From Jilunia laotingensis (GTDB taxonomy: Bacteria; Bacteroidota; Bacteroidia; Bacteroidales; Bacteroidaceae), in NCBI RefSeq assembly GCF_014385165.1, contig NZ_JACRTF010000001.1:3596001-3660000 (forward strand): DNA of 64,000 bases, written 5' to 3'. The position numbers and the translations under genes were made by a program. The notes under the pieces are model-generated. The model had not been told where the DNA came from. It saw nothing but the letters and a program-made list of their open reading frames with translations, and did not search any database. Positions 25,153 through 34,564 of this stretch are shown piece by piece (position 1 is the stretch's first letter; every line of letters begins with the position of its first letter).

Positions 25153-27147
25153 ATGACCGCTCAAAGTAACATCACACCAGAAAGCATTGTTGGTGACTTG
25201 CGTTATTTGCAATTATTGTCGCGCAGCTTCCCAAACATCGCTGATGCGAGTACTGAAATCATTAATCTGGAGGCTATATTGAATCTTCCCAAGGGTACGG
25301 AACATTTCCTGACGGATATTCATGGTGAATACGAAGCTTTCCAGCATGTGTTGAAAAATGCTTCCGGTGCGGTAAAGCGGAAAGTGAACGAGATCTTCGG
25401 CAACACTTTGCGCGAATCGGAAAAGAAAGAGTTGTGTACGTTGATCTATTATCCGGAGGAGAAATTGCAACTTGTGAAGGAGCAGGAATCGGATATGGAC
25501 GATTGGTATATGATAACGCTCAACCAGGTGGTGAAAGTATGCCAGAACGTATCTTCCAAGTATACCCGTTCCAAAGTGCGTAAGTCATTGCCGAAGGAAT
25601 TCTCATACATCATACAGGAGTTGCTCCACGAGTCGAGTGTAGAACCCAATAAACATGCTTACATCAATGTTATCGTCAGTACCATAATCAGCACGAAACG
25701 TGCCGATGCCTTCATTATAGCCATGTGTAAGTTGATCCAACGGTTGACCATCGACTCGTTGCATATTGTCGGAGATATTTATGACCGCGGCCCCGGTGCG
25801 CATATCATTATGGACACGCTGTGCAATTATCATAATTTCGATATCCAATGGGGAAACCATGATATTCTTTGGATGGGTGCAGCGGCAGGCAATACGAGTT
25901 GTATGGCGAATGTGATCCGCATGTCTATGAGATACGGCAATCTGGCTACTTTGGAAGATGGCTATGGCATCAACCTTCTGCCTTTGGCAACCTTTGCCAT
26001 GGATATGTACGCGGATGATCCTTGTACCGTCTTTACTCCGAAAACCAATTTCGCGGATGCGGCCTACAACGAAAAAACTTTGAGACTGATCACCCAGATG
26101 CATAAAGCCATAGCGATTATCCAGTTCAAGTTGGAGGCGGAGATCATCAACCGTCGTCCCGAATTTGGCATGGAGAACCGTAAGTTACTGGAGAAGATAG
26201 ATTTTGAGCGCGGCATCTTTGTCTATGAAGGTAAAGAGTATGAAATGCTCGATACCAGTTTCCCGACGGTGGATCCTAAAGATCCTTACCGCTTGTCTGA
26301 AGAGGAAAAAGAGTTGGTAGAAAAGCTGCATAATTCGTTTGTGAACAGTGAGAAGTTGAAAAAGCATATGCGTTGCCTGTTCACGTACGGTGGGATGTAT
26401 CTGGTTTGTAACTCTAATCTGTTGTACCATGCTTCCGTTCCGATGAACGAGGATGGCAGTTTTAAGCAGGTCAAGATACGAGGGAAGAAATACAGTGGAA
26501 AGAAGCTGCTGGATAAGATCGACCAGTTGGTGCGTTGCGCCTATTACGAGGAAGAAGATGATGATGAGAAGCTTTTTGCAATGGACTATATCTGGTATTT
26601 ATGGTGCGGGCCGGACTCTCCGTCCTTCGATAAAGACAAGATGGCAACCTTCGAACGCTATTTCATTGCTGACAAGGCACTCCATAAAGAGAAGAAAGGT
26701 GCCTATTACAATTTACACGACAGCGAGGAAATCTGTGAAAAGATACTCGAGGAATTCAAGGTGACTGGTCTGCATACTCATATCATCAACGGGCATGTGC
26801 CTGTGAAGACTATCAAGGGTGAGCAGCCTATAAAAGCGGGAGGGAAACTTCTTGTCATTGACGGAGGTTTTTCCAAAGCATACCAGCCGGAGACGGGCAT
26901 AGCAGGATATACATTGGTATACCATTCGCATGGTTTGCAGTTGGTTCAACATGATCCTTTTGAGTCCAGACAGAAAGCTATCAGAGAAGGGTTGGATATT
27001 AAATCGACCACTTTTGTCATTGAGTTCAACTCGCAACGCATGATGGTGAAAGACACTGATAGAGGGAAGGAACTGATGGCTCAGGTTCAGGATTTGAAGA
27101 AACTACTGGTGGCTTATCAGATGGGGTTGATAAAAGAAAGAAGCTAA
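25153..27147 (+). CDS. fbp: Fructose-1,6-bisphosphatase class III
   Basis: 664 aa, standard length for the class III enzyme of Firmicutes and Bacteroidetes. It belongs to the calcineurin-like phosphatases: GDIYDRGPGAHIIMD and WGNHDILWMGAAAG carry the metal and phosphate ligands, TDIHGEYEAFQHVL comes near the N-terminus, and INGHVPVK and VIDGGFSKAYQ come near the C-terminus. Hydrolyses fructose-1,6-bisphosphate in gluconeogenesis. Monocistronic, with a 15-bp hairpin terminator 20 bp after the stop. Confidence 0.95.
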   Translation: MTAQSNITPESIVGDLRYLQLLSRSFPNIADASTEIINLEAILNLPKGTEHFLTDIHGEYEAFQHVLKNASGAVKRKVNEIFGNTLRESEKKELCTLIYYPEEKLQLVKEQESDMDDWYMITLNQVVKVCQNVSSKYTRSKVRKSLPKEFSYIIQELLHESSVEPNKHAYINVIVSTIISTKRADAFIIAMCKLIQRLTIDSLHIVGDIYDRGPGAHIIMDTLCNYHNFDIQWGNHDILWMGAAAGNTSCMANVIRMSMRYGNLATLEDGYGINLLPLATFAMDMYADDPCTVFTPKTNFADAAYNEKTLRLITQMHKAIAIIQFKLEAEIINRRPEFGMENRKLLEKIDFERGIFVYEGKEYEMLDTSFPTVDPKDPYRLSEEEKELVEKLHNSFVNSEKLKKHMRCLFTYGGMYLVCNSNLLYHASVPMNEDGSFKQVKIRGKKYSGKKLLDKIDQLVRCAYYEEEDDDEKLFAMDYIWYLWCGPDSPSFDKDKMATFERYFIADKALHKEKKGAYYNLHDSEEICEKILEEFKVTGLHTHIINGHVPVKTIKGEQPIKAGGKLLVIDGGFSKAYQPETGIAGYTLVYHSHGLQLVQHDPFESRQKAIREGLDIKSTTFVIEFNSQRMMVKDTDRGKELMAQVQDLKKLLVAYQMGLIKERS

Positions 27148-27167
27148 GGGGAATTTATGTAGATAGA

Positions 27168-27208
27168 AACTTCCCGGATTCAAGTATAAGACCTGAATCC
27201 GGGAAGTT
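27168..27208 (+). terminator. Terminator of fbp
   Basis: Perfect 15-bp arms AACTTCCCGGATTCA (27168-27182) and complement (27194-27208). Confidence 0.8.
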
Positions 27209-27375
27209 TAGTATAATCTGAGTATAAAACTTGAATCACATGTTAGGTGAAGCGTCTACTGTATCTTTAACTTAGGAAATGTCAACAAATTTCAGTTTCC
27301 CATATCCGTGTTGAAATATAAAATGGATGTATTTAAGTGGTTGATAATTAGTGCGGTGAATCTCCTGTTTTTACC

Positions 27376-27463
27376 TCGGTGAGCAACGGCCTCCATCTCG
27401 GTGATGAAGGGGCTCTTCATCGGTGAGCAACGGGGTGTTCATCGGTGAGGTCGAAGATCCTCA
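27376..27463 (+). repeat. Four 22-bp direct repeats (iteron-like)
   Basis: TCGGTGA occurs at 27376, 27398, 27420 and 27442, an exact 22-bp period; the first and third units share TCGGTGAGCAACGG. The period is close to two helical turns, so a protein could bind all copies on one face. A TATATTTG (27473-27480) follows directly. Confidence 0.75.
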
Positions 27464-27502
27464 GTCGGAAGCTATATTTGTGTAAGAATAAATCCCTAAT
27501 GT

Positions 27503-27544
27503 TTCCTTCTCAATTCTTCCTTCTAAGCTCTTCCTTCTCAAAAC
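27503..27544. repeat. Three 14-bp direct repeats
   Basis: TTCCTTCT at 27503, 27517 and 27531, exact 14-bp period. The last unit overlaps the stop codon of the minus-strand surface-repeat gene. Confidence 0.7.
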
Positions 27545-28689
27545 AGTACTATTCCCGCCTCTGCGATCACCCCTTTGTCATAGGTCACATTTTTGTTATA
27601 GTAACGGCTGCCACCATAACCTCCGGAAGCGAAGACTCCGAACTTCTTTGTAATTTGATATTCTAGATTCAAGCGAGCTTGCAGGCCATAAAGCCGTGCA
27701 GGAATACCATAATCTTTGTTCTTGAAAGTTTCGATATGCTGATAGCCTAGATCGCCACTGATTGTCAGATCCTTCCATAACGGCAACCAGATACCTCCGC
27801 GATAGAACACCGCAGCGGAGAATTTATCACTGAAATCCAGATAATGCGTGCCGGCACCCACTATCGTGTAGAACAACTTGTTCTTGAACCGGGCACCTAC
27901 GTTTAGTTTTGTTGCATTACCACCGAAAATCATCATTTGCACCCTTGTGTCCGGATTGGCGTTGACAAGTCCCAATTGGAAACCTTTCATCTCGTCTTTG
28001 TAATAATTCACAAGTCCGATCTGCAATCCTCTCGCTTTGGTAGAAAAGTTGGCTAAACCGATCTGTACACCATTCATACGTGATACCACGATATTGCCTA
28101 AACCAGATATCTGTACACCGTTCATATGTTCACTTGCTACGTTCAGGAGTCCGGCAGCCATCAAACCATTGAAGGTGGAGCCTGTGACATTAGCGACTCC
28201 AGCCAAATGAACACCTTTTGCTTTATCACCCGAAATGTTCATGATGCCGCTTGCCATCAGCCCGGCACTGTTGTTACCGGTGATATTTGACAAGCCGGAC
28301 AATAGACCCCCCTTCATCTGATTGCCGGCAATGTTGGTTAGCCCCGTTGCGGATAGCCCGATCATGTTGTTTCCGTTGATATTGCTGATTCCGGACAATT
28401 GGATGCCTCTCATACTTCCGCTTACCATGTTGGCAAGACCAGAAACCTGCATACCGTTCATGTTCCTACCGATAACACTGCCCAATACATTGATTCCCAA
28501 ACCGTTCATCCGGTTCATGCTCGACTGGATACCGATATTGAAATACGTGGTCTGTAAACTATCCAACGGTTGGGTGCTTACCCCTTTCCATATGGACAGG
28601 TTGATGCCTGCGCTCTTGTTCTGTGCGGGCAACATCCCACTTGCCATTATAAGCATTGCAAGTGGGAGAAATAGTTTTCTCATATTCAT
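27538..28689 (-). CDS. Surface-repeat protein (LA_2272-like) with outer-membrane barrel C-terminus
   Basis: 383 aa with signal peptide MNMRKLFLPLAMLIMASGMLPAQ. Residues 60-245 are about eight imperfect repeats near 23 residues long of the type GLxxSGLxNIxGNxMxG (LSGISNINGNNMIG, LSATGLTNIAGNQMKG, LMASGIMNISGDKAKG), which should stack as a beta-solenoid. The rest (TIVGAGTHYLDFSDKFSAAVFYRGG ... GVIAEAGIVLF) alternates like a small outer-membrane beta-barrel and ends in Phe. The repeat style matches LA_2272/LA_2273 surface repeat proteins known from annotation; no function is established. Length may vary between strains through the repeats. Confidence 0.75.
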   Translation of the reverse strand: MNMRKLFLPLAMLIMASGMLPAQNKSAGINLSIWKGVSTQPLDSLQTTYFNIGIQSSMNRMNGLGINVLGSVIGRNMNGMQVSGLANMVSGSMRGIQLSGISNINGNNMIGLSATGLTNIAGNQMKGGLLSGLSNITGNNSAGLMASGIMNISGDKAKGVHLAGVANVTGSTFNGLMAAGLLNVASEHMNGVQISGLGNIVVSRMNGVQIGLANFSTKARGLQIGLVNYYKDEMKGFQLGLVNANPDTRVQMMIFGGNATKLNVGARFKNKLFYTIVGAGTHYLDFSDKFSAAVFYRGGIWLPLWKDLTISGDLGYQHIETFKNKDYGIPARLYGLQARLNLEYQITKKFGVFASGGYGGSRYYNKNVTYDKGVIAEAGIVLF

Positions 28690-28797
28690 ATTTTCTTTTT
28701 TCTTAGAAGAACCTGGCCAAAACGAAAGCTGTTTCGTATCTGAGAGCCTTTTTAAACTTTCCTCAAAAGAAGGATGAGCAAAGTTGGGAACTGGCTC

Positions 28798-30456
28798 TTA
28801 TCCTTTCGCTTCCTGGTATAGGAAACGTTTGATGGACTTTTTCGGAGTCTTCTCGAACTCTTCCGGATAGATTTTCATCTTGGAAATCTGGCTGTAAGCC
28901 GGAAGCATGGCGTTGAGCGCCACACGGTTTTCCTCCATCACCCGTTCCATGTCTTCATTCTTCAATCCGTGGGCAAAGGCATCGTCGAAATCGGGATAAA
29001 CCAGCCCCACTAGTTTATCGTTTTGTTGCACAATGATACTTTCCGCTACATAAGGCAAGTTGTTCAATTTATCTTCTATCTCTTCCGGGTAGATGTTCTG
29101 CCCGCTGGAACCCAGCAACATGTTTTTGCTGCGTCCTTTGATGGTGACATTGCCTTCCTCGTCCATCAGTGCCAAGTCTCCGGTGTGCAACCATCCATCC
29201 TTGTCGATCACCTGACGGGTTGCCTCTTCGTTTTTGTAGTAACCCAGCATGACGTTCGGTCCTTTGCAGACAATCTCTCCCGCTATGTTTTCAGGATCGG
29301 ACGACAATATCTTCACGTCCATGCGTGGAGCGGCCTTGCCACACGATGCAGGCTTGAAGCGTTTCCAGTCCTCGTAGCAGATGATCGGGCCGCACTCGGT
29401 CATGCCATACCCTACCGTATACGGGAAGTCGATCATCTTCAAGAACTGTTCCACCTCTTGGTTGAACGCAGCACCTCCCACGATGACAGCTTCGAAATTT
29501 CCACCGAAGGCTTGGATCATCTGTTCGCGCACGGTCGATTTTATCTTGTCGTTGATGATGGGTACTTTCAATAACAGTTTCATGGTCGGGGTTTCCAGCT
29601 TCGGGAGTATGTTTTTCTTGATGATCTTTTCGATGATCAAGGGCACGGCTACAACCAAGTTGGGTTTCACCTCCGCAAAAGCCTGGAAGATGATCTTAGG
29701 ACTTGGCATACGGGTGAGGAAGTAGATCTGGCATCCCACGGCAAACTCGTACAGGAATTCGAACGCAAGCCCGTACATGTGCGCCATCGGCAACATGGAG
29801 ACGATTTTGTCTCCCGGTTTCAAGGTCAACACTTCAAAACCGAACCGGGTGTTCGACCATAGGCTACGGTAGGGGAGCATCACTCCTTTTGAGTAGCTGG
29901 TCGTTCCGGAAGTGTAATTGATGACCGCCAATTCTTCCGGCTGGTCCTTATGATATTCCACATGCTCTTTCCGGAAGTTCTTAGGGTATTTCTTGCCGAA
30001 CAGTTCGTTCAGGTGTTCGCGGGCATGGGTCAGTCTTTCGCTCCGGGACACTAATAAAGAGAAATCGTTCATCATCAGGATTCCCTCAAGCAAGGGCATT
30101 GCCGATTCATTCAGGTTTTCCCACACCATGTCACCCACGAAAAGCAATTTGGCTTCGGAATGATTGACGATGTTATGCACGTTGTCCGCCTTGAACTCGT
30201 GCAGGATGGGGACAATTACCGCCCCGTACGTCAGTGTGGCAAGAAAAGTAACACCCCAATGAGAACTGTTCCGTCCGCAGACGGCTATCTTGTCTCCTTT
30301 GCGGATACCGCTTTCTTCAAAGATGATATGTAGCTTTTCTATTTTGCGGGCTACGTCTTTATACTGTAGGGTGGCTCCCTTATAATCTGTCAGGGCATCC
30401 AGATCCCAATTGTTCTTGATACTGTTTTCAATGTAAGCTATAAAACTTTGTTCCAT
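28798..30456 (-). CDS. AMP-forming acyl-CoA ligase (long-chain fatty acid type)
   Basis: 552 aa. Adenylate-forming enzyme: P-loop NYTSGTTSYSKGVML, VGYGMTECGPIICYED (acceptor motif), TGDLALMDEEGNVTIKGRSKNMLLGSSGQNIYPEEIE (hinge and C-domain) and the C-terminal catalytic lysine region EFEKTPKKSIKRFLY. Activates a fatty or aromatic acid to acyl-AMP and then acyl-CoA in the cytoplasm or at the membrane. No linked fatty-acid genes, so the acid is not specified. Full length. Confidence 0.88.
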   Translation of the reverse strand: MEQSFIAYIENSIKNNWDLDALTDYKGATLQYKDVARKIEKLHIIFEESGIRKGDKIAVCGRNSSHWGVTFLATLTYGAVIVPILHEFKADNVHNIVNHSEAKLLFVGDMVWENLNESAMPLLEGILMMNDFSLLVSRSERLTHAREHLNELFGKKYPKNFRKEHVEYHKDQPEELAVINYTSGTTSYSKGVMLPYRSLWSNTRFGFEVLTLKPGDKIVSMLPMAHMYGLAFEFLYEFAVGCQIYFLTRMPSPKIIFQAFAEVKPNLVVAVPLIIEKIIKKNILPKLETPTMKLLLKVPIINDKIKSTVREQMIQAFGGNFEAVIVGGAAFNQEVEQFLKMIDFPYTVGYGMTECGPIICYEDWKRFKPASCGKAAPRMDVKILSSDPENIAGEIVCKGPNVMLGYYKNEEATRQVIDKDGWLHTGDLALMDEEGNVTIKGRSKNMLLGSSGQNIYPEEIEDKLNNLPYVAESIIVQQNDKLVGLVYPDFDDAFAHGLKNEDMERVMEENRVALNAMLPAYSQISKMKIYPEEFEKTPKKSIKRFLYQEAKG

Positions 30457-30578
30457 TGTTTTTGCACATTTGATATTAAATTGTGCAAATATAGCTATTT
30501 AATTGAGATTGGAAAACTTATATAGCTTAAAGTTGATGGGAAGCCGAAAGTTTCAGGAGATTCACGTGCTTTTTGATA

Positions 30579-30610
30579 TCAGACGCGGATTCCGCAAAAC
30601 CCGCGTCTGA
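30579..30610 (-). terminator. Hairpin after the GDP-fucose genes
   Basis: 10-bp arms TCAGACGCGG (30579-30588) and complement (30601-30610), 6 bp beyond the fcl stop. No T-run follows, so termination strength is uncertain. Confidence 0.55.
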
Positions 30611-30615
30611 GTATC

Positions 30616-31686
30616 TTATTGCAAGTACCAATTGTACATTCTCCGTACTCCTTTCTCGATATCCACCTTGTGATGCCATCCAAGGCTGTGAAGTTTGGAA
30701 GGATCGGTCAGTTTGCGCATCGTGCCGTCCGGTTTGCTACTGTCGAAAGTCAGTACCCCTTTGTATCCTACCGTATCGACGATCAGTTCAGCCAGTTGGC
30801 GAATCGTGATTTCCTTGCCTGTACCGATATTGATATGGCAGTTGCGGATGTCTTTCTCACCTTCTTTATAGGTATCCTTGAAATCGACATGTTCCATCAC
30901 GAAAACACTGGCATCCGCCATTTCCTCGCTCCACAGGAATTCGCGCAAAGGCGTTCCGGTTCCCCATAACACGACTTCGGTTTCGCTGATCCCATACTTT
31001 TTCAGTAGGTTCAATATGTCTTTTTCGGGACTATTGCCATCAATGCCCTCTACCGGACGTGTGTTCAAGTCCTTGCGTACTGCTTCCCAATTTCCTTCTT
31101 TCAGGCAATGAGCCAAATGTATCTTCCGGATCATTGCCGGGAGGACATGGCTCCGCTCCAGGTCGAAATTGTCGTTCGGGCCGTACAGGTTGGTCGGCAT
31201 CACGGCAATGTAGTTAGTACCATATTGCAGATTGAAACTTTCACACATTTTCAGTCCGGCGATTTTGGCGATGGCATACGGTTCGTTCGTGTATTCCAAA
31301 GGTGAAGTCAGCAATACGTCCTCTTTCATCGGTTGCTCCGCATCACGCGGGTAGATGCAAGTGCTGCCAAGGAACAACAGCTTTTTTACATGGTGACGGA
31401 AACTCTCTCCGATCACATTCTGTTGGATTTGTAGGTTCTTGTATATGAAGTCCGCCCGGTAGATGCTGTTTGCCATGATACCGCCCACGAAGGCAGCAGC
31501 GAGAAATACATATTCCGGCTGTTCTTCATCGAAGAATTGGCGCACGGCTACGCCATCCAGTAAGTCCAGTTCCTTGTGAGTACGTCCTATAAGGTTCGTG
31601 TAGCCTTTCTCCTCCAGGTTTTTCCAGATGGCGGAACCCACCAGTCCGCGGTGTCCCGCAACGTATATTTTAGCATTTTTCTCCAT
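30616..31686 (-). CDS. fcl: GDP-L-fucose synthase
   Basis: 356 aa from ATG 31686 ([20 protein letters not shown]); an ATG three codons earlier is also possible, and the frame upstream lies inside gmd. SDR epimerase/reductase: GHRGLVGSA nucleotide motif, [22 protein letters not shown], and the catalytic YAIAK (Tyr-xxx-Lys). Converts GDP-4-keto-6-deoxymannose to GDP-L-fucose. Slightly longer than the enterobacterial enzyme because of a segment near residues 215-240 ([19 protein letters not shown]), typical of Bacteroidetes copies. Follows gmd by 14 bp, so one operon, feeding fucosylated capsule or glycoproteins. Confidence 0.93.
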   Translation of the reverse strand: MEKNAKIYVAGHRGLVGSAIWKNLEEKGYTNLIGRTHKELDLLDGVAVRQFFDEEQPEYVFLAAAFVGGIMANSIYRADFIYKNLQIQQNVIGESFRHHVKKLLFLGSTCIYPRDAEQPMKEDVLLTSPLEYTNEPYAIAKIAGLKMCESFNLQYGTNYIAVMPTNLYGPNDNFDLERSHVLPAMIRKIHLAHCLKEGNWEAVRKDLNTRPVEGIDGNSPEKDILNLLKKYGISETEVVLWGTGTPLREFLWSEEMADASVFVMEHVDFKDTYKEGEKDIRNCHINIGTGKEITIRQLAELIVDTVGYKGVLTFDSSKPDGTMRKLTDPSKLHSLGWHHKVDIEKGVRRMYNWYLQ

Positions 31687-31700
31687 GCGAATCATCCTCT

Positions 31701-32768
31701 TTATTTGGTGGCAATCATCTTTTTTACTTTCTCCATGTCGTGGCGTACCATGATCTTTACCAGTTCGGGGAACGGTGTGCTGCAAGGGTTCCATCCCAGC
31801 ACGGTTTTTGCTTTGGTCGGATTGCCTAGCAATTGTTCCACTTCGGCAGGGCGGAAATATTTGGGATCTACCTCTACCAGTACTTTCCCCGTTGCCGTGT
31901 CAATACCTTTTTCGTGCAGTCCCTCGCCTTCCCAACGCAGATTGATACCCGCTTCGGCAAATGCCAGCGTGCAGAATTCGCGTACGGTGTGCATCTCTCC
32001 GGTAGCGATCACGAAATCTTCCGGCACGTCATGCTGCATGATGAGCCACATACATTCCACGTAATCTTTGGCATATCCCCAGTCACGGCGTGCATCCAGA
32101 TTCCCCAGATAGAGCTTGTCCTGTTCGCCTTGTACGATGCGCGCAGCGGCAAGCGTGATCTTGCGCGTTACGAAAGTCTCGCCACGACGTTCGCTTTCGT
32201 GGTTGAAGAGGATGCCGTTTACGGCAAACATGCCATAGCTTTCACGATAGTTCTTTGTGATCCAGAATCCGTATTGTTTGGCAACTGCATACGGACTGCG
32301 CGGATAGAACGGAGTCGTTTCGCTCTGCGGGACTTCCTGCACTTTACCGTACAGTTCGGAAGTAGAAGCCTGGTAGATGCGAGTTTTCTTTTCCAGTCCC
32401 AGGATGCGTACGGCCTCCAACATACGCAATGTGCCAACGGCATCCGATTCGGCTGTGTACTCAGGTACATCGAATGAAACCTTTACATGGCTTTGAGCCG
32501 CCAAGTTGTATATTTCGTCCGGTTGCACGGTCTGGATGATGCGGATCAGCGAACTGGAGTCGGTCATGTCGCCATAGTGCAGGTTGATGGTACGTTTTTG
32601 TTTCATGTCGCGTACCCATTCGTCGAAATAGAGATGTTCGATGCGTCCTGTGTTGAATGACGAAGAGCGGCGGAGTATGCCGTGTACTTCATATCCTTTT
32701 TGCAATAAAAATTCGGCAAGGAATGATCCGTCCTGCCCGGTGATTCCGGAAATAAGAGCTTTCTTCAT
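31701..32768 (-). CDS. gmd: GDP-mannose 4,6-dehydratase
   Basis: 355 aa from ATG 32768 ([20 protein letters not shown]). Motifs: [16 protein letters not shown] site, [29 protein letters not shown], catalytic YAVAK and [18 protein letters not shown]. First dedicated step to GDP-L-fucose, making GDP-4-keto-6-deoxymannose. The longer frame to 32807 has no better start. Operon with fcl. Confidence 0.95.
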   Translation of the reverse strand: MKKALISGITGQDGSFLAEFLLQKGYEVHGILRRSSSFNTGRIEHLYFDEWVRDMKQKRTINLHYGDMTDSSSLIRIIQTVQPDEIYNLAAQSHVKVSFDVPEYTAESDAVGTLRMLEAVRILGLEKKTRIYQASTSELYGKVQEVPQSETTPFYPRSPYAVAKQYGFWITKNYRESYGMFAVNGILFNHESERRGETFVTRKITLAAARIVQGEQDKLYLGNLDARRDWGYAKDYVECMWLIMQHDVPEDFVIATGEMHTVREFCTLAFAEAGINLRWEGEGLHEKGIDTATGKVLVEVDPKYFRPAEVEQLLGNPTKAKTVLGWNPCSTPFPELVKIMVRHDMEKVKKMIATK

Positions 32769-32876
32769 GTTCTTTTTATTTTTAATAGTTGATTTTTTCT
32801 GATGCAATGTTCGGCATTTTCTTCGAGATGAGAGCCTTATTTTTATATCAATCTTTTAGTTTTGCCAGAAAATATC

Positions 32877-32884
32877 TATATTTG
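32877..32884 (+). promoter_or_regulatory. Promoter -7 element of the AAA/DUF4143 gene
   Basis: TATATTTG, with the leader of about 90 bp to ATG 32982. Confidence 0.5.
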
Positions 32885-32981
32885 CGCGATATTATTCAAG
32901 TAGATATGAATCTTTGACTATTTAATGTTAGATATTTATTTGTATTCGAATAATTCAGTGAAAGCATAACTTTTTTAGTAT

Positions 32982-34262
32982 ATGAATAATTATTTTGATG
33001 AATTAAGTCTCTCTAACTACTGGAAAGGGCAACTGCCGGATGGTGGAATGGCACGTGGATGCTATACCAACCGCATCTTCGGATACATAGGCAACAAGCT
33101 GGTCAAAGTGTTGGTCGGTCAGCGGGGAGCTGGTAAGTCCTGCCTCCTCCGGCAAATCATGCTCCATTTGCTTGCAGAAGGGGTATCACCGCGCAATTTG
33201 CTTTATATCAGTCGTGCTTTTACCGATTCCGGTTGTCTGAAAGGACGTGAAGGATTGGAAGCCCTTCTTGGCACTTATCGTGAAAGGCTCCATCCGGTAG
33301 GAAAGATTTACCTTTTTATAGAAGATATACAGAATATCGACGGTTGGGAGCAGTTTGTCCTTTCCCATTCTCAGGACTATGTCAGTAGTTGTGAGTTTTT
33401 CATCAGTGGCTCCAACGCGCGGATGCTCGATGGAGATTCCGGACAACTTTTGCTTCGCCATTGTGTCAGTTTTGAGATCTTTCCTTTCAGCTATGCCGAG
33501 TACGTTGAACGCGAACGGACAGAAGCCTCTGCCAATAGTTATACCGAATATATGGCACATGGTGCTTTGCCTCGTTTGGCAGCATTACCTGCCGGGGAAG
33601 ACCACCGGGGCTATGTCTCGGCACTCAAAAATACCGCTTTGTTCCGCGATGTCGTGCAGCGTTACCGGATCAAAGACCCCGGACTTTTGGAAGAAGTGTT
33701 GATCTATCTTGCCGCCCATTTGTCACAGTCGGTATCCGTCACTACTCTTGTCAGCCATTTCAACACGTTGAACCGGAAGACAAGTTATGACACCGTTGCC
33801 AATTATATAGGTTATCTGGAAGATACTTTTCTGATTCATCGTGTGGAGCGTTGCCAAGTCCGCACCCGTGAGATCGTGTTAGGGAGTTGTCGTTATTATA
33901 TGAACGATTGGGCCTTCATGCTTTATCTTTATCCGTTCTTTGCCCGGCAGCCGGAGGTGGCTTTCAAAAACCATGTTTATATGGCGTTGAGACGTGCCGG
34001 TTTTGCCGTATATGTGGGGGTACATCGCAACAAGACCATTGATTTCATGGCTTGTAAGGATGATCGCATTATTTATATCCAATGCATCGCATCATTGGCG
34101 GATGAATCGGTTGCGGAAGCATTGTATTCCTCGCTTGCATCCATACAGGACAATTATGAGAAATGGATCGTGTCTGCCGATCGCGCGCCTTTGCCTTCAC
34201 GGGGCGGAATACGCCACATACAGGCATGGAGGCTGGGAGAGATGTTGGGGCACGAGCGATAA
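32982..34262 (+). CDS. ATP-binding protein, AAA_14 / DUF4143
   Basis: 426 aa. N-terminal P-loop ATPase (VLVGQRGAGKSCLLRQI, Walker A; YLFIEDIQNIDGWEQF, Walker B region; FFISGSNARML, sensor) followed by a C-terminal DUF4143 nuclease-like half (ALKNTALFRDVVQRYRIKD... TVANYIGYLEDTFLIHRVERC... NHVYMALRRAGFAVYV). This family is abundant in Bacteroides, commonly as multiple paralogues, and its role is unknown, although the C-terminal part resembles restriction-endonuclease folds. Monocistronic; the product has no membrane segment. Confidence 0.85.
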   Translation: MNNYFDELSLSNYWKGQLPDGGMARGCYTNRIFGYIGNKLVKVLVGQRGAGKSCLLRQIMLHLLAEGVSPRNLLYISRAFTDSGCLKGREGLEALLGTYRERLHPVGKIYLFIEDIQNIDGWEQFVLSHSQDYVSSCEFFISGSNARMLDGDSGQLLLRHCVSFEIFPFSYAEYVERERTEASANSYTEYMAHGALPRLAALPAGEDHRGYVSALKNTALFRDVVQRYRIKDPGLLEEVLIYLAAHLSQSVSVTTLVSHFNTLNRKTSYDTVANYIGYLEDTFLIHRVERCQVRTREIVLGSCRYYMNDWAFMLYLYPFFARQPEVAFKNHVYMALRRAGFAVYVGVHRNKTIDFMACKDDRIIYIQCIASLADESVAEALYSSLASIQDNYEKWIVSADRAPLPSRGGIRHIQAWRLGEMLGHER

Positions 34263-34277
34263 TAAAAACAGTAGACT

Positions 34278-34330
34278 GCAATGTCATATAAATATTTTTA
34301 GTTCTATTTCTGAAATATTTATATGACATT
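34278..34330. terminator. 19-bp hairpin after the AAA gene
   Basis: Perfect arms 34278-34296 and 34312-34330 around a 15-nt loop. It serves as a likely terminator for both strands and overlaps the 3' end of the tiny ORF at 34318-34425. Confidence 0.7.
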
Positions 34331-34425
34331 GTTTATAGATTTTTGAGCCATTTCTTGCCAGACTTGGTATATGTTCATCCCAAGAATACAGCGGCTGTTG
34401 TGAAAATTAATCCAAGCATACTCAT
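34318..34425 (-). CDS. Candidate 35-aa membrane peptide (second of a pair)
   Basis: ATG at 34425, TAA at 34318-34320. The product starts MSMLGLIFTTAAVFLGMN, one hydrophobic helix, and ends in a polar tail (EMAQKSINNVI). The start is preceded by AGGAGGT at six bases, a textbook Shine-Dalgarno that is unusual in Bacteroides and argues for translation and perhaps foreign origin. 16 bp after the stop of the other tiny ORF. Function unknown. Confidence 0.45.
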
Positions 34426-34441
34426 ATCATACCTCCTTACT

Positions 34442-34564
34442 TTATCTGAAAATTCGATTTCCTATCATCGCAAAAAGTATGGTTGCAATACTTCCTATAA
34501 ATACCACATACCAACCGTCATTATGGTAGCTTAAAGTATATAAAGGAATTTTGCTCTTATGCAT
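34442..34564 (-). CDS. Candidate 40-aa membrane peptide (first of a pair)
   Basis: ATG at 34564, TAA at 34442-34444. Polar N-terminus (MHKSKIPLYTLSYHNDGW), one membrane helix (YVVFIGSIATILFAMIG) and a basic end (NRIFR). Its ATG overlaps the TAA of the RhuM fragment (TAATG), so it could be translated by re-initiation. Function unknown; not recognised. Confidence 0.45.
   Translation of the reverse strand: MHKSKIPLYTLSYHNDGWYVVFIGSIATILFAMIGNRIFR

Noticed and set aside
27445..27666. 73-codon + strand ORF after the 22-bp repeats
   Set aside because: Mostly antisense to the surface-repeat gene and starting in repeat DNA; reported only as a possible antisense transcript.
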